This document shows, in pieces, positions 44,461-55,510 of a DNA stretch of 64,000 nt (the first letter of the stretch is position 1; each line of letters begins with the position of its first letter). The stretch comes from Diabrotica undecimpunctata (lineage: Eukaryota; Arthropoda; Insecta; Coleoptera; Chrysomelidae), in assembly GCF_040954645.1 (NCBI RefSeq), contig NC_092811.1:87349199-87413198 (forward strand). The letters run 5' to 3'. Position numbers and translations under genes: made by a program. A model generated the notes under the pieces. That model saw nothing but the letters and a program-made list of their open reading frames with translations. It was not told where the DNA came from and made no database searches.

Positions 44461-44873
44461 ATTTAATATTACTCAAGCAATAATAAGCTTCTTGCTTAGT
44501 TTGAGTTGCTTTAATATTTATTGATGGTATTAACTAAAATTTGGACATATGTAAAAACCGCTCACTTCTCAAATTTGTCTCAAATTCGCCACCAGAGATA
44601 CGGAAAGTTGCTACGCACTCTCGAGAGTCTTAACCACAATTGACGACCAAACCAAAATTTCGCTTCTAGCTCAGCCACAGTTGACACCACAGCGACCTCT
44701 TACATTTTAATTTGGGCTATGGACGTATCTGAGGAGATTTTTAAGTCAGCAGTGTGGTAACTGCTACAGTTTCCTGTGTCTATAGATTGTGTAAGTTATT
44801 TATTCAATTCATTCTTTATTCTGTGATAGGTAGCTCTATTAGATGACGGCCTCAGTTAAACTCTTAAATAAAG
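44461..44873. other. No gene recognised
   Basis: 44560-44800 has balanced composition and looks low-copy, but gives no convincing reading frame. Confidence 0.35.
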
Positions 44874-44881
44874 TATATTCT

Positions 44882-45092
44882 CATCATCATCATCATCCAC
44901 CCTTCATTTAAAATGTCCACTGCTGGACATAGGTCTCCCTTAAACTCCCCCATTCTTTGCGATTTTGTGCTCTTTGTTGGTACATGATTTTTCGTGATAC
45001 GCCCGATGTCGTCAGCTCAACGTGTAGGTGGTCTTCCTCTACTACGTTTTTCTGCTCTTGGCCTCCAATGTGTTATTTTGCTGGTCCAAAAA
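44882..45092 (-). mobile_element. 211-bp RTE-type LINE 3' fragment, (GAT)n tail
   Basis: Plus strand begins catcatcatcatc. On the minus strand it reads RPRAEKRSRGRPPT, then, after a stop, the 3' region. The target duplication TATATTCT is at 44874-44881 and 45093-45100 (exact). A very short 5'-truncated insertion. Confidence 0.85.
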
Positions 45093-45100
45093 TATATTCT

Positions 45101-45363
45101 AAATAAATAAAATAACCAAATTAAGTTGTATATCAGATAATAATATGTACAGATTTATTCAAACGTGAATCCAATGGACAACTATATCAACGACTCGATG
45201 AACCACTGTTTAATACCTGCAAATAATTAAATACAATTAATGTCATAAAATCTAAACGGTAATTACGGTGTGTTAATACACACGCGGCGAAGACGGGAAC
45301 AGACGATCAAGGGAATAGAAATGAAACGGACTAATCAATACTCGATCCGGCGAGGAGCAGACA
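45101..45363. other. No gene recognised
   Basis: Turns from AT-rich to GC-rich at about 45270, leading into the tandem repeat. Confidence 0.35.
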
Positions 45364-45610
45364 GCGACTAAACCAGTACTTAGTCACAGGAAAGAAAAGG
45401 TCTGTGGTCAAGATTGGATACGGAACTGCCACTAGATCAACACTTTAGCAAAAGCGGTTGGCCTTAAGCCCATACCCTAGGACCAGTGGAGTTGTTATCA
45501 GATCAGTACTCTGACGGAACTCCAGACCCTTGGCTTCCAGTCAATACCCAGAGGCCCGGTAGAGTTCTTACTAAATCAGCACTCTAGCGGAACTCGACTC
45601 CCACTTGTGG
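45364..45610. repeat. Degenerate tandem repeat, four units of 64-74 bp
   Basis: Unit starts at about 45364 (GCGACTAAACCAGTACT), 45428 (GCCACTAGATCAACACT), 45495 (TTATCAGATCAGTACT) and 45569 (TTACTAAATCAGCACT). Each later unit carries (C/G)GGAACT or AAAGCGG about 20 bp on and an AGAGTT/GGAGTT end. It sits in a GC-rich island of about 500 bp with no ORF. Confidence 0.65.
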
Positions 45611-46045
45611 CGTAAGCTGTTTGATATCGTCGTAGGCCTTCTATTTCCTCTAGCGCGTCGATGGAAGAGAAACTTTTGGTAAGAGTACGTCTGTAAATGA
45701 AACACTGACGAGAGCGGAAGCGATGCACAACGTTACAAAACTTCCATCTTGTTATTTTGGTAGATGTTTTTAACAGCTTTTATAATGTTTTAGGGTACAC
45801 TTCCATTACATAAAAGATAAATTACATCTTCAGTATGTCTTATGTTTTTTTAAGTCGATCAGACAGAAACGCTGGACTATTATACTATAAATTTGGTTGT
45901 CATTGGACTAGTCTGTACCATGGTTTTAAAGAACGTCAGTTTTACTTACGACTCGTTGGTGCTGATAGACTAACGAGCAAAACAGTCACGATTAATTGAA
46001 AATTGAAATAGCACTTCTCAAAATATCAAAAATAAGCAGAAAATC
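45611..46045. other. No gene found
   Basis: GC-rich until about 45750, then AT-rich. Nothing recognised. Confidence 0.35.
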
Positions 46046-46059
46046 CATAGAGTTTGGGT

Positions 46060-46400
46060 TAAACGTTGAATAGAAAAGGGCAAGAATTGCCGCACTTTCA
46101 TCTAATTCATGAATTTTTGGAAGAACCACTTGAGTACAGAAATTTTCTGAGAATGTATAAAAAATCAGATAATAAATTGTTGTCTTTCGTAGCACATATA
46201 ACACAAATCACCACAATGCGAGAAGTTATTTCTCATCATGAACAGCTATAATCAGATACCTGGCCGAAGGTAAAATCCACAGAAATTTATAGTATTCTAC
46301 TTTACAGTATCTAGGCAAACTTTGAGAAGGAATATTCCAGAGACATACAGAACTATTTTCAGTGCATTAAACACGTGGTTTTACATGATAAGCTAACTAA
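46060..46400 (+). pseudogene. HARBI1-like (PIF/Harbinger) transposase fragment
   Basis: Plus strand, broken: ELPHFHLIHEFLEEPLEYRN, FLRMYKKSDNKLLSFVAHIT, TTMREVISHHEQL, then in shifted frames RYLAEG, and a PET.RTIFSALNTWF-like reading. It has the same helical N-terminal order as the fragment at 22140-22752, but the two differ in sequence. No ends found. Confidence 0.72.
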
Positions 46401-46479
46401 AAATTTGACAAACAGATTTTTTAGGCTTTATCGACGAGTTATATTACCGCGGTTTTACTCCACTGTCGCTCATAGCCTT

Positions 46480-46690
46480 TAAAAGATTTCTTAATGACTT
46501 TTTTTATAATTAATACTGATATTTTGGTATGAAATCCTTGTCTTCCTTTTGTCAAAATTATCCGCAAATTTATTTGTTCTTGCAGAATTTTAGTTGTAAG
46601 TTTCAGGGCGGTACTGATCCTCTGTAGTTTTCTGACAGTTTTTTATCACGTTTTTTGAGTAGCAGGATTAGTTCGCCAGGTCTCTACTTA
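46480..46690 (-). pseudogene. RTE-like LINE scrap (RT motif 1)
   Basis: Minus strand: ANLILLLKKRDKKLSENYRG (about 46675-46620), then a poorly preserved motif 2. Heavily decayed. Confidence 0.5.
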
Positions 46691-46769
46691 TACAGAATTT
46701 TATTTTGCTTTGTAATTTTGTTAATTAATACTGTTAGTTTTATTTCATTATGGCTGTTCCTTAATACTT

Positions 46770-47545
46770 TGAGTGTACGTGTGGGTTTATGTGCGTATGT
46801 GTGGGTGCGTGGGTGTACGCGTGTGTGTTCCTTTGTCTGTGTCTCTCTCTATATCCCTGTCTGCGCCTCTGTCTGGGTCTATGTCTGTGTCTTTGTCTGT
46901 GTCTTTATCTGTGTCTGTGTCTCTGTCTCTGCCTATGCCTCTGACTCTGTCTCTGTCTCAGTCTCAGTCTCGGTCTCTGTCTCTGTTTCTGTCTCTGTCT
47001 CTGTCTCTGTCTCTGTCTCTGTCTCTGTCTCTGTCTCTGTCTCTGTCTCTGTCTCTGTCTCTGTCTCTGTCTCTGTCTCTGTCTCTGTCTCTGTCTCTGT
47101 CTCTGTCTCTGTCTCTGTCTCTGTCTCTGTCTCTGTCTCTGTCTCTGTCTCTGTCTCTGTCTCTGTCTCTGTCTCTGTCTCTGTCTCTGTCTCTGTCTCT
47201 GTCTCTGTCTCTGTCTCTGTCTCTGTCTCTGTCTCTGTCTCTGTCTCTGTCTCTGTCTCTGTCTCTGTCTCTGTCTCTGTCTCTGTCTGTATCTGTATCT
47301 TTGTCTGTGTCTGTGCTTGTGTCTGTGTCTGTATTTTTGTCTGTGTCTGTGTCTGTGCTTGTGTCTGTGTCTGTATTTTTGTCTGTGTCTGTGCCTGTGC
47401 CTGTGTCTGTGTTTGTGTTTGTGTATGTGTCTGTGTCTGTATTTATGTATGTGTCTGTGTCTGTGTGGCCCATGTCCGTGCCTGTGTCTGTTTTTGAACA
47501 TTTGTTTGTGTCTTTGTATGTGTCTGTATACATGCCGATGTATTT
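46770..47545. repeat. (TCTCTG)n hexanucleotide array with (TGTCTG)n flanks
   Basis: 46980-47290 is an almost perfect run of CTCTGT; both sides degrade into TGTCTG/TGTGTC variants. All long ORFs here (Val-Ser, Leu-Ser, Arg-Gln, Asp-Arg repeats in different frames) are products of the repeat. The R1-type element starts (3' end) at about 47550. Confidence 0.98.
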
Positions 47546-47801
47546 ATGGATTGGAAATACTTTTACGTACCATCAGGTGGTATGTTGGACTCGTATATTA
47601 CAATACAATACCGATTAAAACCCATCCCCTTCTTCTGCCTCTGTTTCCCCCACGGTAATACCGTCTGGCCTGGTATGACTTCACGGGGGTAGGATCTAGC
47701 TATTGCTCTTCCTTCATGTTGTTAAAGTCATCGCTTCTCTCCTTCTAATCGTCTCTATTTTCAGCTCGACTTTTTTCAATGCGGGAAGATCCTGAAGGAC
47801 T

Positions 47802-48083
47802 TCATGGAAGCTTCGATGGAAGTATTTCTTCAACTATGGTTTCTGGGCGAATTTTCTGTTTGATAACTGCTTCTAGAGTATTGCGCAGCAAGTTGAATCG
47901 AGGACATATGAAGGACACGTGTTCCGCATCTTCACTTACCCCGAGACGGGATGAATTCTCTATAAAATCGCCATGTTTAAAGCAATAAAGATATGCTCGA
48001 AAACAGCTATGCCCTGAGAGAATCTGCGTCAAATAGTAGTTGACCTCGCCATGTTTGCTGCAACACTGCACTGCAACTGCCAT
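47802..48083 (-). pseudogene. R1-type pol, C-terminal CCHC region
   Basis: 93 codons; residues 18-75 hold the zinc-binding-like pattern C..C...H...C (SGHSCFRAYLYCFKHG, AEHVSFICPRFNLLR) typical of R1-clade ORF2 ends. Reading upstream to the RT thumb (48380-48090) is broken. Confidence 0.75.
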
Positions 48084-48386
48084 CGATCAATTCTATTTTG
48101 CCGTTCTCTTTTTCAAAGTTTATCTCGGCACATTGTAGCTGTAGTTGATCCTCTTTGCCGATAAAAGGTCTTCTTTTCTTAAGCTAACACTCCAATGGGT
48201 TGCATCCCGGCAATAACGTATATTGCATCCTCAGATACTAAACGTAATGCGCTGGCAACTCTTAAAGCACTCAGACGATATACTAATGCGACCTTCCTTT
48301 GTAATTCCTGGGTTCCGAGGGTGTTAGCCCAAATCGATATGTGACTACTGACGACAATAACGTCCTTCTGTTTTGTTTTGGGCCAC

Positions 48387-48716
48387 CTACTTTAATACAT
48401 ACTTAACTTGCTGCTTGAAGTTGAGTCTGGTATTAATTGGCACTCCCAAATACCGAAGGAATGGTTGTGATGTGATTTCATGTTCTTCAATGTTCAGTGT
48501 TATGGTTTCTAACTGTTTTCGACTAGTAATAAGCACTGCCTTCGTTTTGTGCTTCGCTAGTTTTAAATTAACTGTGTTCATCCACTGGCAGGTTCTCTCG
48601 AATATGATGTCGAAAGTGAGATTTATTTCCCTAAGGTTCTTTGCGACAATCACCACAGCCACGTCATCGGCGTATGACACGAACCTAGCATCTCTTTCTA
48701 ATTCTGGGTTTAGCAA
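48387..48716 (-). pseudogene. R1-type RT, motif C and thumb
   Basis: 109 codons: RFVSYADDVAVVIVAKNLRE (motif C), CQWMNTVNLKLAKHKTKAVL, then FLRYLGVPINTRLNFKQQV. The frame upstream (48716-48770) still shows motif B with one stop in place of the Trp usually found after GPLL. Confidence 0.82.
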
Positions 48717-48829
48717 CTCATTATAAATAATATTTCACAAGAGAGGGCCTATCACAGGGCCCTGTCGTACTCCTTCAGTGATTTAATATTCGTTTAGGCC
48801 AGACTTTATGTCATACTTCAAAAGTCAAT

Positions 48830-49190
48830 CAGTGCTGATAAAAATGAGATCCACAATGGAACTTGCTCCTCCTCTAGTAAAAGTAGTTGTACCACTACTG
48901 TTAAGCAAGACAACGTCTAGCGTTGCCATGGCCTCTAATTACATTAGTTTTCTTGCTGACCCAATCCACTGCGCAGGCGTTGAAGCCTGAAAGTGCTGTT
49001 CCGCATCCTCAGTCAGTCGATCCATAAAGTCAGTAAATTCATTGAGTAGGAGACTTGTCAGAGCATAGCAACTGTAGAAATGGATACCATCTACTTTTGC
49101 CATTACAAAGCCAGCTTCCGTGTTCTTAACCACTTTCTGGAAAGGTAACTTGCCACAGGACCAGATGGCAGCTTTATTGGTACTGTCCAT
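48830..49190 (-). pseudogene. R1-type APE endonuclease fragment
   Basis: Carries the middle endonuclease motif (VDGIHFYSCYA) and, after a frameshift that removes the GDFNAW-type block, the VVLLNSSGTTTFTRGGASSI and VDLIFIS blocks. The catalytic Asp-Asn motif appears lost. Confidence 0.72.
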
Positions 49191-49325
49191 TTCCCAAGGT
49201 TGGGTAGTTAGATATAGCGCCAGACCTATATTTAGTTCGCGTACAATCTGTATGAGCAGATCGTGTGCATCTTTACAATAATTACCACCAGGTACATCAC
49301 CAGGTTGTCATTTTTAATATATAAT

Positions 49326-49430
49326 GTATGTGTCTGTGTCTGTGTCCGTGTCTGCGTCTGTGTCTGTGTTTGTGCCTGTGTCTGTGTCTGTATATATGTC
49401 TGTGTATGTGCCTGTCTGTAAGAGTGTGTA
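49326..49430. repeat. (TGTCTG)n tract, 5' flank of the R1-type LINE
   Basis: About 105 bp of TGTCTG with substitutions, the same motif as 47291-47545. Confidence 0.93.
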
Positions 49431-50524
49431 TGTGGGATAGGTTTTTATTTAATATAGAGACTTATTGGATTTGAGTGGAAATATGATCGGTTATTTCAAA
49501 TTTTCAAGCCAATATCCACCAAGATTCCAATTTCCATCTATTCTATTCTAAGCTACTTCTCATCTACCGTTGTGCCGGACATTTTGTTTATCTCAACTGC
49601 ATTGAAAATACTTAAGATCAACATCAACATCAGAGGACATTTGATACATACAAAACACATCTTAAAACACTTTAAAAGTTAAGGAACCTCAACTTGATGC
49701 ATTCAAAGTATGAAAAGAAGTGATCATCAATCAGTTGTTGAAACTCACAGAAATAAGATAAGTTAATCATAAGATAATAATTAGAAAAATATTGACATAT
49801 TTTGAAACGTTGAATCCGGCGTTACAAATTTTTTCACTTACATTCTTTATTGTATATTTTTAATTTTCTTTGAGAAACTGTTGAGTTTGTAAATTTTTAA
49901 AATAAAAGGGATGTAGGTACTGAAAAAAAATTATTTCAACAAAAAAAATATTTTTAATTTATTTTTGAAAATTAACTTTGTTTCTATAGTTTCTACCAAT
50001 TTATTTTTTTTTTGGTAATTAATAATTAACAAAAATCCTTCAATTTTGTCGAGCAGTTTATTTCTTGCCAAAGCATTCAACAGAGAACGAGAAAATAACA
50101 CTATATTGGAGTTTGACATATTATACGTTGCTGGTTGCTGGTATCTCTCTTCACGACCTTCTGAGTACATAATACAAGAACATAAACGAGTTTATTTTTA
50201 AGTTTTAAATCTCATCTTCTCGTTTAACAACAAATGGAATAATGAAAAGGCCGTTGACAGAACAATATTTATAGAGTTGATTGGTTTATTTCTATTCCGA
50301 TCGTTTTATAAAAATAAATTTGCTTTTACAAATGTATAATGTCATGATCGGATTAAGAACTCAACATTGTTAAATATTTTTCTACATGTTCCATATTCAA
50401 CACTATAAATTCTTATTAAAATATATTCCTTCAAAAGAGCTATATTTTTATTAGTTTTCTACTTTTGTCTAGAATCACAGGAATTAATCTAGAGACAAGA
50501 GTATTAATGACTGAATTGTGAATT
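49431..50524. other. No gene found
   Basis: AT-rich with several short palindromic AT stretches. A fragment at 49640-49680 (cacatcttaaaacactttaaaag) resembles 5495-5520 in the palindrome arm. The match is loose. Confidence 0.4.
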
Positions 50525-50835
50525 AATTTGTGAAGGTGAATACTGAGAGTTGGCGTGCAAGTAACGATTGGTATGGGTGGGTTTTCGATAAACAGAGTTT
50601 TGAAAACCTTGGGATTAATTTTTTTCTATGATAACGTAGAGAAACGGTAGGGATGAATCAGTTTCCACCTCCATTGTAAACTGGATACTAGGATCTAAAC
50701 TATTCAGATGGGTTTAAAAAAAAACCAAAGTATCCATGATATGGGACCAAATGACGAATGTATCGTCAACATATCGTAGCTAACATTTGGTTGAGCATTG
50801 ATATGGATAGTGTGCGGCCCTCGAAGTCTTCCATA
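50525..50835 (-). pseudogene. Penelope-like element RT, motif C part
   Basis: Minus strand in broken frames: VMEDFEGRTLSISM (about 50835-50795), C.LRYVDDTFVIWSHIMDTL (motif C YVDD, about 50790-50730), HLNSLDPSIQFTMEVETDSS (about 50705-50650), then VYRKPTHTNRYLHAN (about 50600-50555). The YVDD core with IQFTME and VYRKPT.T.RYLH is diagnostic of Penelope-like elements. Its upstream half lies at 54350-54650. Confidence 0.82.
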
Positions 50836-50959
50836 ACGATGGAAGACAAGGAATGAGCCTCAACGAGATCAATAGTGCCACATCAACTACAAAGTAAACA
50901 CTATTGATGGCGTCTCCTGAAAATGTCTACTAGTAGACGGCTAATCCTACCAACACTGG

Positions 50960-53900
50960 AGCAAACCAAACCAAATCAGATGGCAAACATCAAGCCACAA
51001 CGGATCTTAGAGCCGTACTGACAGTAGCGAGCATAAATATCGAGGGCATCACTACAGGCAAACAAGACATCTTATCAGAATTCTGCAAGAACACGAAATG
51101 TGAGGTATTGTGCAGCCAGGAAACCCACAGAGACCTAACTGCAGCGAGACCGAAAGTCTCCGGTATGAGACTGATGCGACACAATAAGCATGGGAGCGCA
51201 GTATTTGTAAAAACTCAAACCATAGTCTCATCTGTGGGAAAAACAAATATACACGGCATAGAGATAATAACCACTGATATCGGAAAATGCTCAATAACCT
51301 CGGTATACAAGCCCCCAAACTAGCCTTTTATAATTTCACCCCCAACTAACTTCCAATCACAACCCAATCAGCTTGTACTAGGAGACTTTCTGTGACTTTT
51401 TGTCACAGTTTACTCTGGAACTATGTAGATTCGGAAGCAAATGGAGACGCAGTAGAAGCATAGGCCGAAACAAGTGGCCTTACAATAATCCATGATCCTA
51501 AATTTCCACCATTTTTTCAAAGCAAAGTTTGGAAAAGGGGATATAACCCAGATATCTGTTTTTCTCAAGAAAAACAAAATGCCAAATATTTAAAACTCTA
51601 ATAAGACCGGTACTCACATATGGCTCAGAAACCTGGACACTCACTAAAAGAGAGGAAACGTTGTTAGCCACCTTCGAAAGAAAAATCTTGCGACACATAT
51701 ATAAGGGCACAAAAGAAAACGGAATATGGCGAAGAAGATACAACTCTGAACTATACAAAATATACCAGGATCCGGATATTATAACATTCATTAAAATGGG
51801 ACGGCTGCGTTGGATAGGACATGTAGAAAGAATGGAAGAAGGCGAAATACCAAACAAAATATTCAAACAAATGCCAGTAGAAAAAAGAACAAGAGGAAGA
51901 CCGAAACTGAGATACTTAGAACAAATAGAAAATGATATAACAACCTTAAAAATAAAAAACTGGAGAAAATAAGCACGAAACAGATCAGAATGGAGAAGAA
52001 TCCTGGAACAGGCCAAGACCCAAAAAGGGTTGTCGAGCCAGTGATGATGATGATGATCTGTTTTTTTAGTAATAACCTCGAAGACCGATGTACTAAAGTA
52101 GTATATGGCCCCATACCAAAAACTCAGCATATACCAATTGGTATAAATATCTTTCCAATTGCCAGAACACAAGCTATTTAATTTAGAAGGAGATTTAACT
52201 TCAAAAAGGCAAACTGGCAAAAGTATGCAGACATGCTAGATTCTGAGCTGCTACATCTTGAACCAAAAGTAGAGAACTACGAAAAATTTGTGGAGGTACT
52301 CAAAAATGTTTTTAAAAAAGCTATCTTCAGAGGATGTAGACAACAATATGTTCCCGGAATGTCCATCGAGTCCAAAGAACTAATAAGAACATAGGTAACC
52401 CTCTATTCCACTGACTCTTTAAGCCAAGAAACGGTTGACTGCGGAGCAGTACTACTCCAACACCTAAGTCAAGCCAGACAGGAAAAGTGGATTGAGACCC
52501 TGGAAAAAATGGACATGACACATAGTAGCAAACTAGCATGGAATCTTGTAAACAAACTTGGCGGGGATCCAAAAGAACATAAACCACCTTGCAAGGTTAC
52601 AGCAAACCAAGTCGCTGCTCAACTCCTTATGAATGGAAGAACTACAAACCGATATAAGGACCCAAACAGTACAAGAAGATTGGATTCGGAGACAAACCAC
52701 CTAGGAACTTCTTTTACACTAAAAGAACTCCACAACGGTATGAACAGATTAAAAAACGGGAAAGCTGCAGGTGTGGATGATATATGCAGTGAACAAATAA
52801 AGCATCTAGGCTAATGAGCAAAAAACTGGATCTTGCAACTTTATAACACGTGCTGCAATGCCTGCGAAATTCCAAAATCATGTAGGAAATCTAAAGAGAT
52901 AGCCTTGTTAAAACTAGGGAGCGACCCAGAAAATCCCAGTAGCTACATACCTATTTCGCTGTTGTGTCACTTATTCAAACTATACGAGAGACTCGCCAGA
53001 ATAAAAAAAAATGTCGACAAGCACCTCATCCCACAACAAGGAGGATTCAGACCCGGCAAATCTTCAAGACAAACTTATAACAGGGTCTGCTTTCGTAGAT
53101 TTGACAGCAGCCTATGACACAGTAAGGCACAAAACATTGCTCCGCAAATTATACGACACTCTCAATGACCACCATCTGGGTAAGATAGTATATTTCTTAT
53201 TGCAAAACAGACGTTTTTTCGTTATGCTGGAGGGTAAAGTAAGTAGGCGGAGAGTTCAAAAAAACGGCCTCCCACAGAGAAGTGTTTTAGCAGCAATGCT
53301 CTTCAATATATACACAAACGACCAACCTACGCCGACCGAAACCAAGCTTTTCCTCTATGCTGACGATCTTGCAATATATGCTCAAGGAAATAGTTTTGAA
53401 GAAGTGGAGGAGAAACTCGAAACTGCCTTAAAAACAAAGCGTACGACCTGCCGAATTTCCTGAGACCCAATCCCTCTAAAACACAAGTTTGCGCTTTCCA
53501 CCTTCGCACAAAGGAAGCCAAGCGAAAACTCCAAATTGCGTAGAATGGTAATACATGAGAATACACAAACCAACCTATATATCTTGGAGTAGCTCTGGAC
53601 CGGTCCCTCACCTACAGACAACATTGCATAAAAACGAGAGAGAAACTAACAACTAGGAACAGCATACTCAGAAAGCTAACGGGAAGTAAATGGGGTGCAC
53701 TTCCTGGCGTTTTAAGAACAACGGCACAGGCACTGTGTTTCTCAACTGCTGAATATGCGTGCTTCGTTTGGGGCAAATTTTGTCCACACCAAACAAGTTG
53801 ATACTGTGTTAAATGAGACATGCAGGATAGTAACGGGGTGCATGAAACCAACGCCACTCTCAAATCTATATAAAGCAGCATGTTTTGCAGAACCCTCTAC

Positions 53901-54290
53901 ACGCAGAGGCGATGCAGAGCACATAGAGAAAATTAAACAGATCGCGGACGAGCGGCATGCCCTATACAAAGCTCGAACACCACGAAAGCAACTTAAATTG
54001 AGGAAAAGCTTCCTTCGAACAGTGCAGGATGAACCGCCTGAGTATTTGCCTCTTCCCCAGGTTCAATGGACCGGCCAGTCCCTAGACTTTAAAACGTGGA
54101 AAACTATGAATAGGATAAGAACGGGGGTCGCTCCAGTAAAATCAAACGTGGCAAAATGGAGAAAAATAGACCAAGATGATGTGAACTGTGACTGTAGAAA
54201 AACACAAAATATGGAACATCTTACATGCAGAAACTGTCCTCATCGATGTACTCTCGAAGATTTGTGATTCACCAAGAAAGATCGAACCGA
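50960..54290 (+). pseudogene. Endonuclease-RT gene of the Jockey/CR1-like LINE
   Basis: Pieces in order: ASINIEGITTGKQDILSEFC (51030), VLCSQETHRD (catalytic Glu), MRLMRHNKHGSAVFVKTQ, CSITSVYKPPN, then KRGYNP-type before the RTE insertion. The RT follows with RLKNGKAAGVDDICSEQIKH (52745), SSYIPISLLCHLFKLYERL, FVDLTAAYDTVRHKTLLRKL (motif A, 53092), GLPQRSVLAAMLFNIYTND (motif B, with Q.R in place of QGS) and FLYADDLAIYAQGNSFEEVE (motif C, 53349). The C terminus has DDVNCDCRKTQNMEHLTC. Many frameshifts. Confidence 0.8.
51564..52055 (+). mobile_element. RTE-type LINE 3' fragment nested in the LINE
   Basis: 492 bp. FKTLIRPVLTYGSETWTLTK (51585), LATFERKILRHIYKG, NGIWRRRYNSELYKIYQD, RLRWIGHVERMEEG, RTRGRPKLRYLEQ, then a (GAT)n tail (gtgatgatgatgatg). 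The target duplication ATCTGTTTTT is at 51554-51563 and 52056-52065, exact. The intact C-terminal reading (51661-51972) suggests moderate age. Confidence 0.9.
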
Positions 54291-54349
54291 CGTAGCCTGA
54301 TACTGGGCCGAAATTTTATGAATGGCATGTCCGGACACGATAAAGTAAG

Positions 54350-54650
54350 TAAAGTAAGTTTCATTAAGATATTGGCAATTACTGGAGATAGTGGGGAGCC
54401 CATTGGGGCAGCATTTATTTGTCTGTAGAATTAATTTTGGAAGATGAAAACGAGGACATATGTTGGACATATAATGTTTAATGAGAAATAAGTGGTCTTG
54501 CTGGATACTGTATTTAGTTTTAATAATATTTAGAGTTTCGTCTATAGGAATGTTTGTAAAGAGTGAGACGATATCTAAACTTACTAGAATGTCTGATCAA
54601 TGGAAAGAAAATAATCATGACTAAAATTATATAAAGTCTGATATAATATA
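54350..54650 (-). pseudogene. Penelope-like element RT, motifs A and B
   Basis: Minus strand: SLDIVSLFTNIPIDETLNII (motif A, about 54585-54525), a gap region, then FYRQINAAPMGSPLSPVIAN (motif B, about 54430-54370) and ILMK where the LINE begins. It continues logically with VMEDFEG at 50835, so one Penelope-like copy was cut in two. Confidence 0.85.
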
Positions 54651-55510
54651 TTTATTCAGTCAGGCTTGACCTTTCCGGAGACTGAAACAGAAAACAACAT
54701 TATTATTGATATTGAGGAAGAGCTGCTACTTGAGGATGGGTGGGAGAAATTGATAGTGGATTTTGATGATAATACATCTGAGGCTACTAACCAAGATATC
54801 CAAATATCTGAGAATAAAACTGTGCAAGATAGATATGATGTACTGGAAGAAAAACAAAGAGGTAGTATCCAAAAAGAAAAAGAAAACACAATGAACCAGA
54901 AACAGAACAACAAGTAATGCCAGAGCAAGATGAGAAAGAAAATATTCAATGAATGATATTGTACATTGAAAACAATAATAGAAAAAAAACTTGGTGATGA
55001 AATTAAAGAAACAACAATTATAGATGTTAATAAAAGTGGAACATCACCGCTTAAAATAATAATCTTAAAAAATATCAGTATTAAGGAAGTTAAAAGATAA
55101 CATTAAAAGAAAACTCCCATAATTAATTAATTCCATTACCTTTTAAGAAAACATTGTTTTGACCGAACAAAGATGAAAAGAAACCTCAAACAAAGAAGAA
55201 AGAAAAAAATTCCTTCAAAAATTCAGACCATCTGATTCATGGAAGGAATATTACTCGAGAAAGAAAAAGAAAAGGAGAGAACTGAGGCAGAATAAAAAAG
55301 AAAACTAAAAAGAGAAGAAAAGAAGTTAGAGACACTAGAAAGAAACAGCAAAAAATCTAAAAATAAAGTGAAAATGGATAAGAAAAATGTGGAAGAATCT
55401 GATCATGAACTGTCAAGTGATGAAGAGATGAATGAAAATAATTTGGCAGTTGACAATTCGGTGATTGTAGGCGAATATTTACCTGGTATAATTAAAAAAT
55501 AGGAACTCAG
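54651..55510 (+). other. Lys/Glu-rich coding-like remnant, unidentified
   Basis: An 83-codon open stretch (MTFPETETENNIIIDIEEEL...) is followed by broken but similarly charged matter (EKEKERTEAE, KLKREEKKLETLERNSKKSK, ESDHELSSDEEMNENNLAVD, VIVGEYL). The order basic coiled region, acidic serine-rich patch, short hydrophobic end is seen at the C terminus of some pogo/jerky-type transposases, but I cannot show that. No known domain. Confidence 0.3.

Larger units (their letters stand above)
47550..49320 (-). mobile_element. R1-clade LINE, internally deleted, between (TGTCTG)n tracts
   Basis: Minus strand. Endonuclease part 49190-48830 (TEAGFVMAKVDGIHFYSCYA, LNEFTDFMDRLTED, then the GGASSIVDLIFIS motif). 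It is joined directly to RT motif B (EGVRQGPVIGPLL, about 48765) and motif C (SYADDVAVV, about 48670). The C terminus has a Cys/His pattern (QILSGHSCFRAYL, EDAEHVSFICPRF, about 48030-47880). The 3' UTR runs to 47550. RT motifs 1 to A have been deleted. Both flanks are the same hexanucleotide type (46770-47545 and 49326-49430). Confidence 0.82.
50836..54349 (+). mobile_element. Jockey/CR1-like LINE inserted in a Penelope-like element
   Basis: A long plus-strand LINE: endonuclease 50990-51540 and 52056-52150, RT 52500-53640, C-terminal domain to about 54290, 3' tail of TAAG/TAAAG repeats (54343 and before). Imperfect similarity of the two junctions (CTTCCAT near 50829-50835 and GTTTCATT near 54359-54366) may be the worn target duplication. 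An RTE fragment (51564-52055) is inserted in the endonuclease. Confidence 0.82.

Noticed and set aside
45364..45610. CRISPR-like array
   Set aside because: Units drift in length and sequence, there are no constant repeats or unique spacers, and the DNA is eukaryotic.
46980..47290. Hexamer array as telomeric DNA
   Set aside because: The unit TCTCTG differs from the insect telomere repeats TTAGG and TCAGG and lies inside TE-rich DNA.
46655..47618. Long ORFs of Val-Ser, Leu-Ser, Arg-Gln and Asp-Arg repeats (up to 281 codons)
   Set aside because: They are translations of the CTCTGT array in different frames; a 6-bp repeat without stops is open in most frames.
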